Source: Vibrio chagasii (GTDB taxonomy: Bacteria > Pseudomonadota > Gammaproteobacteria > Enterobacterales > Vibrionaceae). From it: DNA of 64,000 nt. The notes below the pieces were generated by a model. It was not told the origin of the DNA. It made no database searches and was given only the letters and a program-made list of their open reading frames with translations. Position numbers and translations under genes: made by a program. The stretch is from NCBI RefSeq assembly GCF_002954585.1, contig NZ_MSCI01000001.1:744001-808000 (forward strand), given 5' to 3'. Below, in pieces: positions 27,552 to 36,679 of the stretch (positions within the stretch are counted from its first letter, which is position 1; every line of letters starts with the position of its first letter).

Positions 27552-28094
27552 ATGGAAGTGAACCAGACAATGTGCGTCTTTTTAGCGGATGTACAAGAAC
27601 AGTACAACGAAGCATGCGGCTTATTTCGAGCACGACACCGTAACGAGCTAACAGACATAGCCAAAGCTTGTGGCCTTAGGTCAAACATGTTGCGTAACAA
27701 ACTGAATGTCGAGCAACCTCACGTACTTTCTTTACCTGAAATGATGGCAATTTCTAAAGCAACGGATGACTACGTAATTTTAGAAGTTGTACTTCGCCAG
27801 TTACGGCTAGTGACCGCTCATATTCCTGAAGGTGAAAGAGAAACGTTTATTAAACGTGCTCTAAACAACTCTGTGATTGCTGGAGATATCTCTCAGCTTG
27901 CTTTAGACACGGCAGGCCAAAGAGCCCTGCCTCGCTCAACTCGAAACTCAATTATCAAAACGGCACAAGCTGGTATTAGCAACTTGGTGCTGCTCATTAA
28001 CGACCTAGAAGACCGCACAAGTGGTGCTCATCCTTTCTTATGTATGGGTGTGGACTTGTTAGCCAACGGTGCGCCTTTACCCGGCCTCACTTAA
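27552..28094 (+). CDS. CII/CP76-type phage regulatory protein
   Basis: 180 residues with an N-terminal helix-turn-helix (NELTDIAKACGLRSNMLRNKLN, then LSLPEMMAISKATDD). The rest is a helical C-terminal part, matching the phage regulatory protein CII (CP76) family found after cox in P2-like phages. It probably controls the early or lysogenic promoter. It is the second gene of the early operon. Confidence 0.75.
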   Translation: MEVNQTMCVFLADVQEQYNEACGLFRARHRNELTDIAKACGLRSNMLRNKLNVEQPHVLSLPEMMAISKATDDYVILEVVLRQLRLVTAHIPEGERETFIKRALNNSVIAGDISQLALDTAGQRALPRSTRNSIIKTAQAGISNLVLLINDLEDRTSGAHPFLCMGVDLLANGAPLPGLT

Positions 28095-28109
28095 TTACGG
28101 GGTGTAATT

Positions 28110-28325
28110 ATGAAAAAACCATTTATCGCGATTCAAATCAACTCATTGGAAGAAGCACTCAACATCGAAAATGTTGCTGCACTCACTATCACCAAATATC
28201 AAACGAACGAAGTAGAAGGCCAAGAGCAACTGCAGAATAACTTGATCGCAATGTGGCGCGGCATTCATAAGCAAGCGGGTGACGCTCTCGACCAGTTCAA
28301 GGTTTACCAGAAGGAACCAGTATGA
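28110..28325 (+). CDS. Small early phage protein
   Basis: 71 residues, preceded by GGGGTG. It overlaps the next start by four bases (ATGA), so it belongs to the early operon. No family recognised; it is acidic and helical. Confidence 0.5.
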   Translation: MKKPFIAIQINSLEEALNIENVAALTITKYQTNEVEGQEQLQNNLIAMWRGIHKQAGDALDQFKVYQKEPV

Positions 28326-28564
28326 AAACTCTACTCAAAACCATCACTTCAGGTGAAGACAAAATTTATGTCTACGAGGCTGGGTATGTCGAAGGCGTGA
28401 AAGCTGCTGAAGCTTATTTAGCAGGCTCTGACGGATGGGGAGCTTCTATGTACTTCCCTTTGTATAAGGTCGAAGACTTCGCTCAAAACCAAGCTCAGGT
28501 TGCCAAGTTCCTTGAGCTTGCCAAAGAGAAACTCGGGATGAAGGCAGAACCATGCAATACGTAG
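28322..28564 (+). CDS. Small early phage protein
   Basis: 80 residues, translationally coupled to the previous gene (ATGA overlap) and overlapping the next by 13 nt. Contains EAGYVEGVKAAEAYLAGSDG. No family recognised. Confidence 0.5.
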   Translation: MKTLLKTITSGEDKIYVYEAGYVEGVKAAEAYLAGSDGWGASMYFPLYKVEDFAQNQAQVAKFLELAKEKLGMKAEPCNT

Positions 28565-28779
28565 CGGTTGTACTGAACAGCGGTGGCGGCGTGGTTCGTG
28601 ATGATGAAACTAGCGAAGTTAAGAATCTTCTTCTCGGTGAGTTTGATTCACCAGACCCAGCAATCGAAGCGGCTTGTGAGCACTTCAACTGTCAGCATGT
28701 TATGAACGGCGTGATCATCAGAGGTAATCACACTGGCGGTCACATGATTATGGACACACAGGAGTTTAGCGAATTATGA
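28552..28779 (+). CDS. Small early phage protein
   Basis: 75 residues, overlapping both neighbours (13 and 4 nt) in the early operon. No known domain; a CX4-CX7-type spacing is not clear enough to call a zinc site. Confidence 0.5.
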   Translation: MQYVAVVLNSGGGVVRDDETSEVKNLLLGEFDSPDPAIEAACEHFNCQHVMNGVIIRGNHTGGHMIMDTQEFSEL

Positions 28780-29054
28780 GTGACGTTACTTTTAGACCAG
28801 CTAAATCGACGGCTGACTTGCCTATCACTTCTCCAATACACAAGCCCTGCCCTGATATGGCAGGGATGGAGAAACCAGATCCAAAGAAACGAGAGCGAGC
28901 GCGCTTTTTAGTGTCGAAGTTGCGCGAAAAACACGGCATTAAAAAGCGTGTTAAGGGCAACTCTCAGCCAATGAATTATGTGTGTAGTGAAAACGGGTGC
29001 GCTGAACCTTGGGGCTCGGTAAGTAATGCGAATCCAGGGGATGTGAAGCAATAA
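28776..29054 (+). CDS. Small basic early phage protein
   Basis: 92 residues, coupled to the previous gene by ATGA. A basic central part (DPKKRERARFLVSKLREKHG, then IKKRVKG) suggests nucleic-acid binding. It ends 3 nt before the replication gene. Confidence 0.5.
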   Translation: MSDVTFRPAKSTADLPITSPIHKPCPDMAGMEKPDPKKRERARFLVSKLREKHGIKKRVKGNSQPMNYVCSENGCAEPWGSVSNANPGDVKQ

Positions 29055-29057
29055 GCG

Positions 29058-30977
29058 ATGAAGATTGAAACTCTGTACCATGTGGCCGGAGCTGTCCGGC
29101 CTATTGATGAAGTTAAAACTGCTAATGCCAGCTATGAAGCTGGTTTTTTAGGTTCCAAAATTCCTCACTACACAGAATACGAGCAACAATTGCTCGATTC
29201 TGGCGTGGTTAAATCTCTTCCTGTTTACGACCGTGTTTTTAATCAAAAATCAAAGCACGTTACAGATGTTAAGTTGGCAACTGAACATTTCAAAAGGCTA
29301 AATTCAAACTCCAAACCCGACCGCGAAGCGGCGGCCGAAAGGCCGGAGACACTAGGCTTGTCCAAGGGCGCAAAAGTCCGACACGAGAAAAAGCGTTTAA
29401 AGTTGGCTCGAATCAACAAGCGTGTGAAGGTTATCGGGCAACCCGTTGGCACTAAGACAGAGCTTGATAGCCGAATGGGTCATGAAAGCTTTGATGCGTT
29501 ATACGCGAGTACAGAGCGAAATACTGCGCGAGTTTTACCACTGAAGCATGAGAAAAGGCCTCCTTTCGAGAGGAAGCTATCACCAATCTCTCTTCAACTG
29601 CAAAAACGAGACTGGTCCGGGCAAATGCGCGCTCAAATTGTTACCCAGACGCCTGCAGGAAATGCACCCGAGGCTAATTCGGGTACTCGTTATACGGAAA
29701 AGCTAACACCAAAGAGCGTTTCTAACATGTTCGAGAGTGGTGCGTATGTTGCCCAATGTCATGAAGGGTTTACGACATTTCTGACTTTGACTTTTACACC
29801 GGCACAACGTCACGCCATTTTTGGAGCAATGGATGAAGGCATCGATGCTGACGGCCCGTTCACTCCAGTAGAGTTTGAACGAGATACCGGTGATCTTATT
29901 CCTGGCAAAGACGGCCTGTATACACAGTTACCAAAACAACCATTCAAAATCATTAAACCACTCGATACCAGTATTGGGCGCGAAACTTCCCGCTTTCTCG
30001 ATGGCAGCAAAAAGATGTTTCATCGAGGTTGGTACACAGAAGATGGCGATTACGTTCCTGGGCAATTTAAAGCGAAGCCTTCACCCTTTGGCCCTGATAG
30101 AGATAAAGCTGATTTCCATTATATGTGGGTTGCAGAAAGCCCAATGAATGAAGATGGCGAACCCAACCCGCACGTTCACTTATTGTTGAAATGGACGGTC
30201 GATAAAAAGCATTTCAAAGACTGGGCCAAACGTTTGGAATCGCTATGGGGTCATGGCATGGCTCACATCGAAAGAATTAGACAGCCCAAAGCAGCCAGTA
30301 CTTATCTCATCAAAGCGGTGGGCTATGCGGCCAAAGGCAATAACGCTGACCAAGGTTTAATTAAAGGGAATCGTTACAGCATAGCGAGAGTCTCACGCGC
30401 ACCAAGTTGGGAAACTCTCGCCTCGTTTGAAGCCGACAATATTACGGCTGTGATTCGAGAGTTGGGTTACAAGCTTGAGCAGTGGAAAAAACCTTTGCTG
30501 CGAACAATCTCACGTATCAATAAGCAAAAAGCTCAAACCGTGAAAGCGTCGAGTATCGCCAAGCAACAAGGCAAGCCTGAAGACCATCTCAAAAAACTGC
30601 AGTCACGAATTATTCGCTTAGAACATGCGGCTAAGAAAACCACGCAAGAAATCAAGTCTCGCCAAATGCATGCTTCTAGTGGTAACCGGTTCTCGATAAC
30701 TTTTGACGGCGATGAAGCCAAAGAACGGATGGATAACTTCTTGATGTGGGCAGCTGGAGCTAGAGGTTGGTCGATGACTTGTCGTGATATCGATTGTAGC
30801 GATTTAAAGCAAGAAGCAGATGAAACTTATCACGCGCAATATCACCACTTCTTAGAACGGCGGGCTTATTGGCGATCGGTTCTTGGTGAACCTTACATAC
30901 CCGAAGAACCCGATGAGGATGAAGTGAGTTATTGGCAAAGTGCCAAAGCGGATTATTTAGAAGGGAGATTACAATAA
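29058..30977 (+). CDS. P2 gpA-like rolling-circle replication endonuclease
   Basis: 639 residues, close to P2 gpA in size. HUH-nickase motifs are visible: motif I TFLTLTF (about 240-246), motif II HVHLLLKW (metal-binding His372 and His374), and motif III around Tyr416 and Tyr423 (STYLIKAVGYAAKG). The paired tyrosines nick the origin and become linked to the 5' end. It is last in the early operon and overlaps the Ogr-like gene by one base. The replication origin is probably inside this gene, as in P2, but was not located. Confidence 0.88.
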   Translation: MKIETLYHVAGAVRPIDEVKTANASYEAGFLGSKIPHYTEYEQQLLDSGVVKSLPVYDRVFNQKSKHVTDVKLATEHFKRLNSNSKPDREAAAERPETLGLSKGAKVRHEKKRLKLARINKRVKVIGQPVGTKTELDSRMGHESFDALYASTERNTARVLPLKHEKRPPFERKLSPISLQLQKRDWSGQMRAQIVTQTPAGNAPEANSGTRYTEKLTPKSVSNMFESGAYVAQCHEGFTTFLTLTFTPAQRHAIFGAMDEGIDADGPFTPVEFERDTGDLIPGKDGLYTQLPKQPFKIIKPLDTSIGRETSRFLDGSKKMFHRGWYTEDGDYVPGQFKAKPSPFGPDRDKADFHYMWVAESPMNEDGEPNPHVHLLLKWTVDKKHFKDWAKRLESLWGHGMAHIERIRQPKAASTYLIKAVGYAAKGNNADQGLIKGNRYSIARVSRAPSWETLASFEADNITAVIRELGYKLEQWKKPLLRTISRINKQKAQTVKASSIAKQQGKPEDHLKKLQSRIIRLEHAAKKTTQEIKSRQMHASSGNRFSITFDGDEAKERMDNFLMWAAGARGWSMTCRDIDCSDLKQEADETYHAQYHHFLERRAYWRSVLGEPYIPEEPDEDEVSYWQSAKADYLEGRLQ

Positions 30978-31228
30978 TGCTAGTGACATGCCCAAAATGT
31001 GAAAGCAAAACTCGAATTGCGACCTCGCGTTCCATCAGTTCAGAAACGCGAGAGCTGTACTGCCAATGTTTAAACCTTAATTGTGGAAAAGTGTTTGTAG
31101 CGCATACGTCGTTCTCGCACTTCATTGAACCGACAGGCCAAAAGCCAAGCTCAGAACTGCAGCCTGAGCTGTGTAAAGGTGCTGTGAACCAAATCGATAT
31201 CTTTGAAGCAGAACAACCAAGCACTTAA
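30977..31228 (+). CDS. ogr: Ogr/Delta-like zinc-finger late activator
   Basis: About 83 residues. The N-terminus closely follows the Ogr/Delta pattern: VTCPKCESKTRIATSRSIS, then CQCLNLNCGKVFVAHTSF, with Cys pairs 5/8 and about 31/36 binding zinc. These proteins recruit RNA polymerase to P2-type late promoters. The start is the ATG overlapping the gpA stop (TAATG). It should activate the tail and head operons of this prophage. Confidence 0.88.
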   Translation: MLVTCPKCESKTRIATSRSISSETRELYCQCLNLNCGKVFVAHTSFSHFIEPTGQKPSSELQPELCKGAVNQIDIFEAEQPST

Positions 31229-31262
31229 AACAAGCAGTCTAGACTACGGGTATTTTGAATAA

Positions 31263-31484
31263 ATGAACCTTATTCCTAAAAAGCGCCTTGATGCTTTGCT
31301 TGAAGTGATCTCAAAAAGAGATATGCCAGAACAAACTCGCAAAGCCGTGAAACTGGTGTTCGAGTCTGGCTATTCTTACGAACTGGCTTCACTAAGAACT
31401 GGCGTATCAAGCAAGCGCGTTTCATTGGCCGTGCGCAAGCTGAACCAAATGGATGGGAAATTAGTGAAGGCGTACAGAGTGTGA
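31263..31484 (+). CDS. TrfB/KorA-like small HTH regulator
   Basis: 73 residues with a helix-turn-helix of the TrfB/KorA type (ARKAVKLVFESGYSYELASL is not exact here; the visible core is SYELASLRTGVSSKRVSLAV). It is located after ogr and before the SIR2 gene. It may tune late or cargo gene expression. The family assignment is by pattern only. Confidence 0.55.
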   Translation: MNLIPKKRLDALLEVISKRDMPEQTRKAVKLVFESGYSYELASLRTGVSSKRVSLAVRKLNQMDGKLVKAYRV

Positions 31485-31618
31485 ATAATGAATTGAATAA
31501 GTTGATGTAATAGTACAGCTCATCTAAAAAGTGAGAAAATCTCGAATTTTCAATTGTGTATAGGTTTTTTTATCTATAGATTACAGAACATTAGGTCAAT
31601 ACAACATTAAGAATATAT

Positions 31619-33298
31619 ATGGATAATGAACAAGAGTGGTCACTGACCGGTTTTTTAGATGAGCTTAAACGTATTCACGAAACTATGCCTGACCGCCGTT
31701 TTGTCTTCATATTAGGTGCTGGTGCTTCTATTGAATCTAATGTTAAAGGTGCTGCTTCTCTTGCCAGGGAATGGATGGAGATTATTTTTCGTCGTAGTAA
31801 CAATGAAGATGAGTATGATGATTGGTTGCAAAACAACCCATTACAGATAGATGGCTGGGACGCAAATAATTTAGCTGCTCATTATCCACAAATATTTAGT
31901 TTTTGCTTTAATGGAGATCATGAGTCCGGATACGCTGAATTAGAAAAAGCAATTGATCAAGGAAGTCCTAGTTTTGGCTATGCGGTACTAGCTTGGGTGC
32001 TCGCTCAGGATCGGCATAATATGGTGGTTACTACCAACTTTGATAATCTAGTCGCGGATTCTATGTATATCTATGGTGGCAAGACACCATTGGTAATAGG
32101 TCATGAAAGCCTAGCAAGTTACCTAAAACCAATGTCACGCCGCCCTATGATTGCTAAAATTCACCGAGATCTGTTCACAGACCCAATTAATGACGAAGAT
32201 GGTGTCGGAGAGTTAAAGTCCGACTGGATAGAAGCTCTGAGAAACATTTTTCGATTCTATACTCCAGTATTCATTGGCTATGGTGGCAACGATGGTAGCT
32301 TGATGAACTTCTTAAAAAGCCTAAAAGCTAACGATATCAGCGGCAGGCCATTCTGGTGTTATTATGAGAGAGGTGAAAAACCAAACGGAGATATCGCAGA
32401 GCTGATGAATGAACACAAAGGAGTTCTTATACAAACTCCAGGCTTTGATCAATTGATGTTTAAGATAGGTACTGCCTTTGGTTACGAGCGTCATGGTCAA
32501 AGAAGGCTTGTACAAGAGCATACTGAACAGATGCTTAATACCTTAGACGCAAAGATTGAAGAAGTTTATAAGGATAGCCCTGAAGAAGTAAAAAGCATGC
32601 TACGCGATAACAATTCTGGTGAAGTTCGCGACTGGTTAGATTGGGAATTCGAGGCCTCTGAACAAGCCTCGAACACGGACAAGATAGCGGTTTATGAGGA
32701 AGCACTAAAACATCTACCTAACTCAATGGAGCTGCATACAAATTTGGGTCACACCTATAGTGATATAGGGGATTGGGACATGGCTGAAAAACATTATCTA
32801 GAAGCTGTAGAACTGGATCGAGATAGTCATATCACAAAAGGAAATCTAGCATTCATCAAATTAACTAAAGGCCAAATAGATGAATCCAAGAGACTATTTG
32901 AAGAGATCTTGGAACAAGATCCATCTTCACCTAACGCACATTCAGGATATTCTTCAGCCTTGACAAAAGAAGGCGACTTAGATAGAGCGGAAGAATACAT
33001 ACTCAAAGCTTTAGAACTTAGTGAAGGAACAGGGACAGGGACATATTATAACAATTATGCGCACTTCCTAATTATCAGCCAAAGATACGACGAAGCAGAA
33101 GTAATGATTCATAAAGCTTTTAGTTTTAAAAGTGAAAGCTATTTTCACCATGAAACATTTGCTGAATTACTATTGAATACTGGACGAATAAAGCAAGCAG
33201 AAGAAGAGATTAAAACAGCGTTACGTATCAACCCAGACAGCCCAGAAAGTAAACGTTTAAGTAAATGTATTGAAGAAGCTAAACTAAAATTAATTTAG
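31619..33298 (+). CDS. SIR2-domain protein with C-terminal TPR repeats (candidate anti-phage defence)
   Basis: 559 residues. The N-terminal SIR2-like domain (about 25-250) shows the NAD-binding FILGAGAS (30-37), TTNFDNL (138-144), the putative catalytic His182 in KIHRDL, and FIGYGGND (218-225). The C-terminal half (about 355-559) contains tandem tetratricopeptide repeats (NLGHTYSDIGDWDMAEKHYL and similar). SIR2 fused to sensor repeats is known from NAD-depleting phage defence proteins. It is a single-gene insert with its own AT-rich upstream region and terminator, between the early and late modules, a typical cargo position. Confidence 0.85.
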   Translation: MDNEQEWSLTGFLDELKRIHETMPDRRFVFILGAGASIESNVKGAASLAREWMEIIFRRSNNEDEYDDWLQNNPLQIDGWDANNLAAHYPQIFSFCFNGDHESGYAELEKAIDQGSPSFGYAVLAWVLAQDRHNMVVTTNFDNLVADSMYIYGGKTPLVIGHESLASYLKPMSRRPMIAKIHRDLFTDPINDEDGVGELKSDWIEALRNIFRFYTPVFIGYGGNDGSLMNFLKSLKANDISGRPFWCYYERGEKPNGDIAELMNEHKGVLIQTPGFDQLMFKIGTAFGYERHGQRRLVQEHTEQMLNTLDAKIEEVYKDSPEEVKSMLRDNNSGEVRDWLDWEFEASEQASNTDKIAVYEEALKHLPNSMELHTNLGHTYSDIGDWDMAEKHYLEAVELDRDSHITKGNLAFIKLTKGQIDESKRLFEEILEQDPSSPNAHSGYSSALTKEGDLDRAEEYILKALELSEGTGTGTYYNNYAHFLIISQRYDEAEVMIHKAFSFKSESYFHHETFAELLLNTGRIKQAEEEIKTALRINPDSPESKRLSKCIEEAKLKLI

Positions 33299-33360
33299 AG
33301 CTAACTTTTTCAAAACGAACAAAAACGATCTCGAAGGATCTCTAAATCCCTAATCTAAAA

Positions 33361-33390
33361 CAGCCCTCGATGTAGATACATCGGGGGCTG
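33361..33390 (+). terminator. Terminator after the SIR2-TPR gene
   Basis: CAGCCCTCGATGT and ACATCGGGGGCTG form a long stem with one bulge and the loop AGAT. It separates the cargo gene from the baseplate operon. The next 170 nt may contain the late promoter, which I could not pinpoint. Confidence 0.75.
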
Positions 33391-33563
33391 TGTTCCAATA
33401 CAACTACCGAAATGAAATGCGGTTCTAAGATCGCATAATTGCAGTGTGGAATTTTGGTGTGGAGGGGTGGGTGAGTCCGAACAAGGCCTGAGCGCCCTAC
33501 TCCATCACTCATTTTATTCTCACTGCCTAATTCTGATTTTCTTCTGTAGTTGGTGGCTTTTTG

Positions 33564-34754
33564 ATGTGGGAACGACAGTACGAGCACGCTAGATGGAATG
33601 GGCTTAAGCTCAATATCCTCTCGACCGCCTTTGATGGTGGTAAGCGCTTGCAAGTGAGCGAAATCCCCTACGCAGAGCTACCACACATCAAAGTTATGGG
33701 AACGAAAGCCCGTACCTATACGATTGAAGCGGTGTTCGTTGGTTCCAGTTCTCTGGCCGATGCCAATGCCCTCATTGAAAACCTAGAAGCAACACCAAAA
33801 GGCGAGCTAGAACATCCTTGGTTGGGTGAACTTCCGCTTGTCTTTGAAGATGTATCGCAAAGCATCAGTACCAAAAAAGGATTGGTGACGCTGAGCCTGA
33901 AGTTTGCTCGTGCTGGCTCTTCCCCATCAATCACTGCACCGACTTCCGTTCGCACAAAAACGCAGGCCAACATGGTCGAGAGCTTATCGAAGCGTTCTTT
34001 CGTGAAACAAGTTAAAGGCTTGGATGTATCGAACATTCACCGAGTTCAGAATGATGCCATCAGCGCACTGAACGTGTTGGTCGACATCACCAACCGCTTA
34101 AAGCTTGAAGATGAAAGCCTTCAAGACATTAACCACGCCATCAATAAAGCATTCTCTGCAGTGAGTAGCCTCAGCACTAACCCAACTGAGTTCGCTGATC
34201 TGTTTTCTGCCTCAGTGGATGCGGTGGCCGATGGTGTTCAAGCCGAGCCAAGCTCAGGTAATGAAGCGGTAGACAACTCGCGTAGTGCTCAAGCTTTACT
34301 GCTAGGTGAAGTGAAACCGGACACGCCAACTCAGCACCACAATGTGCAAATGGTGACGGGCGCAGTGAAGATGAACAAAGACATCACACACCTAGAAAAA
34401 GGCGACCGCTTTGATATTACGCAGTCGGATAAGCAGCCTGAAACCATCAAGAATGACCTGTCTACTTTGATTGTCGGTATCGATGAGCGCATCAAAGACA
34501 CCACCAAAGTGTCGACGCTTGAAAGCATTGAGTTGTTCGATGCAGTCACGATATTGAAAAGCAATATGAAGGTTCAGCAAGATAAGGTGGTCAGCGGTAC
34601 TGCGCCCCATAGAACGGTACAGTCACCACGCTTTCAATCTGCGCTGGCGATTGCGCACGATGAGTTCACTCAAGAAAAAGTCATCACAAAAATGAATGCA
34701 CTGCAGCACCCGCTTTTCATTCGTGGTGACATCGCCGTAAGGGATATGTCATGA
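33564..34754 (+). CDS. Mu gp43-like tail/DNA-circularisation N-terminal family protein
   Basis: About 396 residues. The N-terminal part (WERQYEHARWNGLKLNILST, then GGKRLQVSEIPY and EHPWLGELPLVFEDVS) matches the DNA-circularisation N-terminal domain of Mu gp43-type tail proteins. The C-terminal part is a long helical region. It is first in a tightly packed baseplate operon whose order equals Mu genes 43-48. Four-base overlap with the next gene. Confidence 0.8.
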   Translation: MWERQYEHARWNGLKLNILSTAFDGGKRLQVSEIPYAELPHIKVMGTKARTYTIEAVFVGSSSLADANALIENLEATPKGELEHPWLGELPLVFEDVSQSISTKKGLVTLSLKFARAGSSPSITAPTSVRTKTQANMVESLSKRSFVKQVKGLDVSNIHRVQNDAISALNVLVDITNRLKLEDESLQDINHAINKAFSAVSSLSTNPTEFADLFSASVDAVADGVQAEPSSGNEAVDNSRSAQALLLGEVKPDTPTQHHNVQMVTGAVKMNKDITHLEKGDRFDITQSDKQPETIKNDLSTLIVGIDERIKDTTKVSTLESIELFDAVTILKSNMKVQQDKVVSGTAPHRTVQSPRFQSALAIAHDEFTQEKVITKMNALQHPLFIRGDIAVRDMS

Positions 34755-35689
34755 ACACGCTAACGATGCACATTGATGGCAAGCCGCGCACCTTCTATCA
34801 AGCGAATATCAACTACTCTATTGAACAGCTGGCCCACACATTCAGTTGCTCAATTGAGCCTATGAGAATTGAAAGCCCGTTGTCGGTTGAGTTCTTCCTG
34901 AACGCCAAGTCGATTCTGATTGGTCAGATTGATGGTGTGGATTCAAATACCGATTCAAGCACTCACGCTGTTTCCATTTCTGGCCGCTCAAAGAGTGCCA
35001 ATATGATTGATTCACGCATCACGATGGATGCGCTTTATAACTTGAACGTTGAAGAGCTGCTTCGCCATGTTGCCAAGCCATTTGGTTTGAAAGTGAAAAG
35101 CCTGGTGAAGAGTATGCCGGTCATTCCTGAGTTTCAAATAAATGCGGAATCCCCTGTAGAGAACGTGGCACAACTCATTCGAGAGCAAGGTTTTATGTTG
35201 GTTGAGCGCAGTGGTGTGTTGACCATTGAAAACACCGCGCATGCAACTATCAGCAATATCGGCCTAGAAACAGGCAACAACATCGACAGCCTGAACATCA
35301 AGCGCACCTTCAATCAGCAATTTCACACCATTGATGTGCAAGGTCAGTGGGATGACGCAAGCGCACAGGTCATCAATCCAAACGTCGATAGCTCACGCAC
35401 TATGGTGATCACCTGTGACCAATTACAAAACCGTGATACTTGCCTGTCTCGTGCTAAATATGAGCGCAACCTTGCCATAGCTCAAAGCCTGACGGCATCA
35501 AGCACAATTGCCGACATATTCCCTGAGTTGGCCATTGATGGTTTAAATCGAGTTATTCGAGTAGCTGACCAAGAGCAAAGCTTCAGTGAGATGTTGGTAA
35601 TCAAGTCGCTTGGCCTATCGGTGTCTGAAAGCTCTACGGAAACATCGGTTGAGTTATTCAGACCGTTTAAGGAGCAAAGCTATGTCTAG
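34751..35689 (+). CDS. Mu gp44-like baseplate hub protein
   Basis: 312 residues. The arrangement ITMHIDGKPRTFY, the central VEELLRHVAKPFGLKVKSLV and the later ESPVENVAQLIREQGFMLVE match the Mu gp44/P2 gpD-type hub family at the centre of contractile-tail baseplates. Coupled upstream (ATGA) and overlapping the next start by 8 nt. Confidence 0.82.
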   Translation: MNTLTMHIDGKPRTFYQANINYSIEQLAHTFSCSIEPMRIESPLSVEFFLNAKSILIGQIDGVDSNTDSSTHAVSISGRSKSANMIDSRITMDALYNLNVEELLRHVAKPFGLKVKSLVKSMPVIPEFQINAESPVENVAQLIREQGFMLVERSGVLTIENTAHATISNIGLETGNNIDSLNIKRTFNQQFHTIDVQGQWDDASAQVINPNVDSSRTMVITCDQLQNRDTCLSRAKYERNLAIAQSLTASSTIADIFPELAIDGLNRVIRVADQEQSFSEMLVIKSLGLSVSESSTETSVELFRPFKEQSYV

Positions 35690-36281
35690 TGCTCTGCAGC
35701 AACAACAGCGATTAATGGCCAGAATCAAAAATGTGATTGGCACCGGCACGGTCACAGGTGCAACCACAGGCCGATTACAAATCAAAACCGCGACAGGCCG
35801 AACTAACGACAAGATAAAACGCGTACACAACTACGGTTTTATGAGCCGCCCACTACCAGGTGCGAAAACTTACAACCTATTCATTGGTGGAACCACATCT
35901 CGCGGCATCACCGTGAACGTAGAAGACGAACGCCACCAAATAGAGTTACAGCCTGGTGAAGTCGCGATGCTCGATGACAAAGGCAACCTTGTTCATTTCA
36001 CTGACCAAGGCATCAAGATAAACGCCAGCGCAAAGTTAGAAGTGATATCGGCACAAGAAACCACCGTGAACGCAACGGCTGTGAACGTGACTGCACCTAA
36101 GTCCACGTTTTCTGGTGATGTAGAGATAGGCGGCAACCTAACGGTTATGAAAGATACACAAGTTACGGGCGCTGTTGGTAGCTCTTCAGGTACGTTCGGT
36201 GGAGTTAGCGTTGAGAAACATACTCACGACTACAAAGACGATAGTGCAAACAGAACAACCAAGGGGCCAAACAAAGGATGA
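35682..36281 (+). CDS. Mu gp45/gpV-like baseplate spike protein
   Basis: 199 residues from the ATG at 35682 (AAGGAG upstream). The N-terminal OB-fold resembles Mu gp45 (RIKNVIGTGTVTGATTGRLQ, then RVHNYGFMSRPLPGAK). The C-terminal repetitive beta-helix region (VNATAVNVTAPKSTFSGDVE) and HTHDYKD are typical of the membrane-piercing spike with metal-binding HxH. It forms the trimeric tail tip. Confidence 0.85.
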   Translation: MSSALQQQQRLMARIKNVIGTGTVTGATTGRLQIKTATGRTNDKIKRVHNYGFMSRPLPGAKTYNLFIGGTTSRGITVNVEDERHQIELQPGEVAMLDDKGNLVHFTDQGIKINASAKLEVISAQETTVNATAVNVTAPKSTFSGDVEIGGNLTVMKDTQVTGAVGSSSGTFGGVSVEKHTHDYKDDSANRTTKGPNKG

Positions 36282-36679
36282 GTCATTTCAATTTAACGGC
36301 TTTGACGGCATCACTTAGCTCTAAAGAGGGGCTAACCCATGCTGTGCTTCAGAGTGTTTACAACTATGCCGAATCGACTAAAAACGATCGCGCCCGTATG
36401 GCAAGCAATGAGCGTGGCGGCACTTGGAGCAATGAGTTGATAAACGTGGTCGGCTCTCGTGACTGGACGCTCAAGCGAGCAAAGCTTACCGACGAAACAT
36501 TAAGCCTTGCTAAGCGATTTTGTGAAGAGTCACTCGCTTGGCTCATTACCGACGGCCACGCCAAAGCAGTTGAAGTTTCAGTATGGCGAGAGAAGCCAAC
36601 CCAAATGGGTCGCAATGTGATGATAACCCTAACCAATGGCTCTCAATTTGATGTTCCACTTTCAAAGGTTAACCAATGA
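36278..36679 (+). CDS. Mu gp46-like baseplate protein
   Basis: 133 residues with the gp46 pattern ERGGTWSNELINVVGSRDW, then LAKRFCEESLAWLITDGHA. It is a wedge-like baseplate component. Coupled to both neighbours by ATGA overlaps. Confidence 0.82.
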   Translation: MSHFNLTALTASLSSKEGLTHAVLQSVYNYAESTKNDRARMASNERGGTWSNELINVVGSRDWTLKRAKLTDETLSLAKRFCEESLAWLITDGHAKAVEVSVWREKPTQMGRNVMITLTNGSQFDVPLSKVNQ

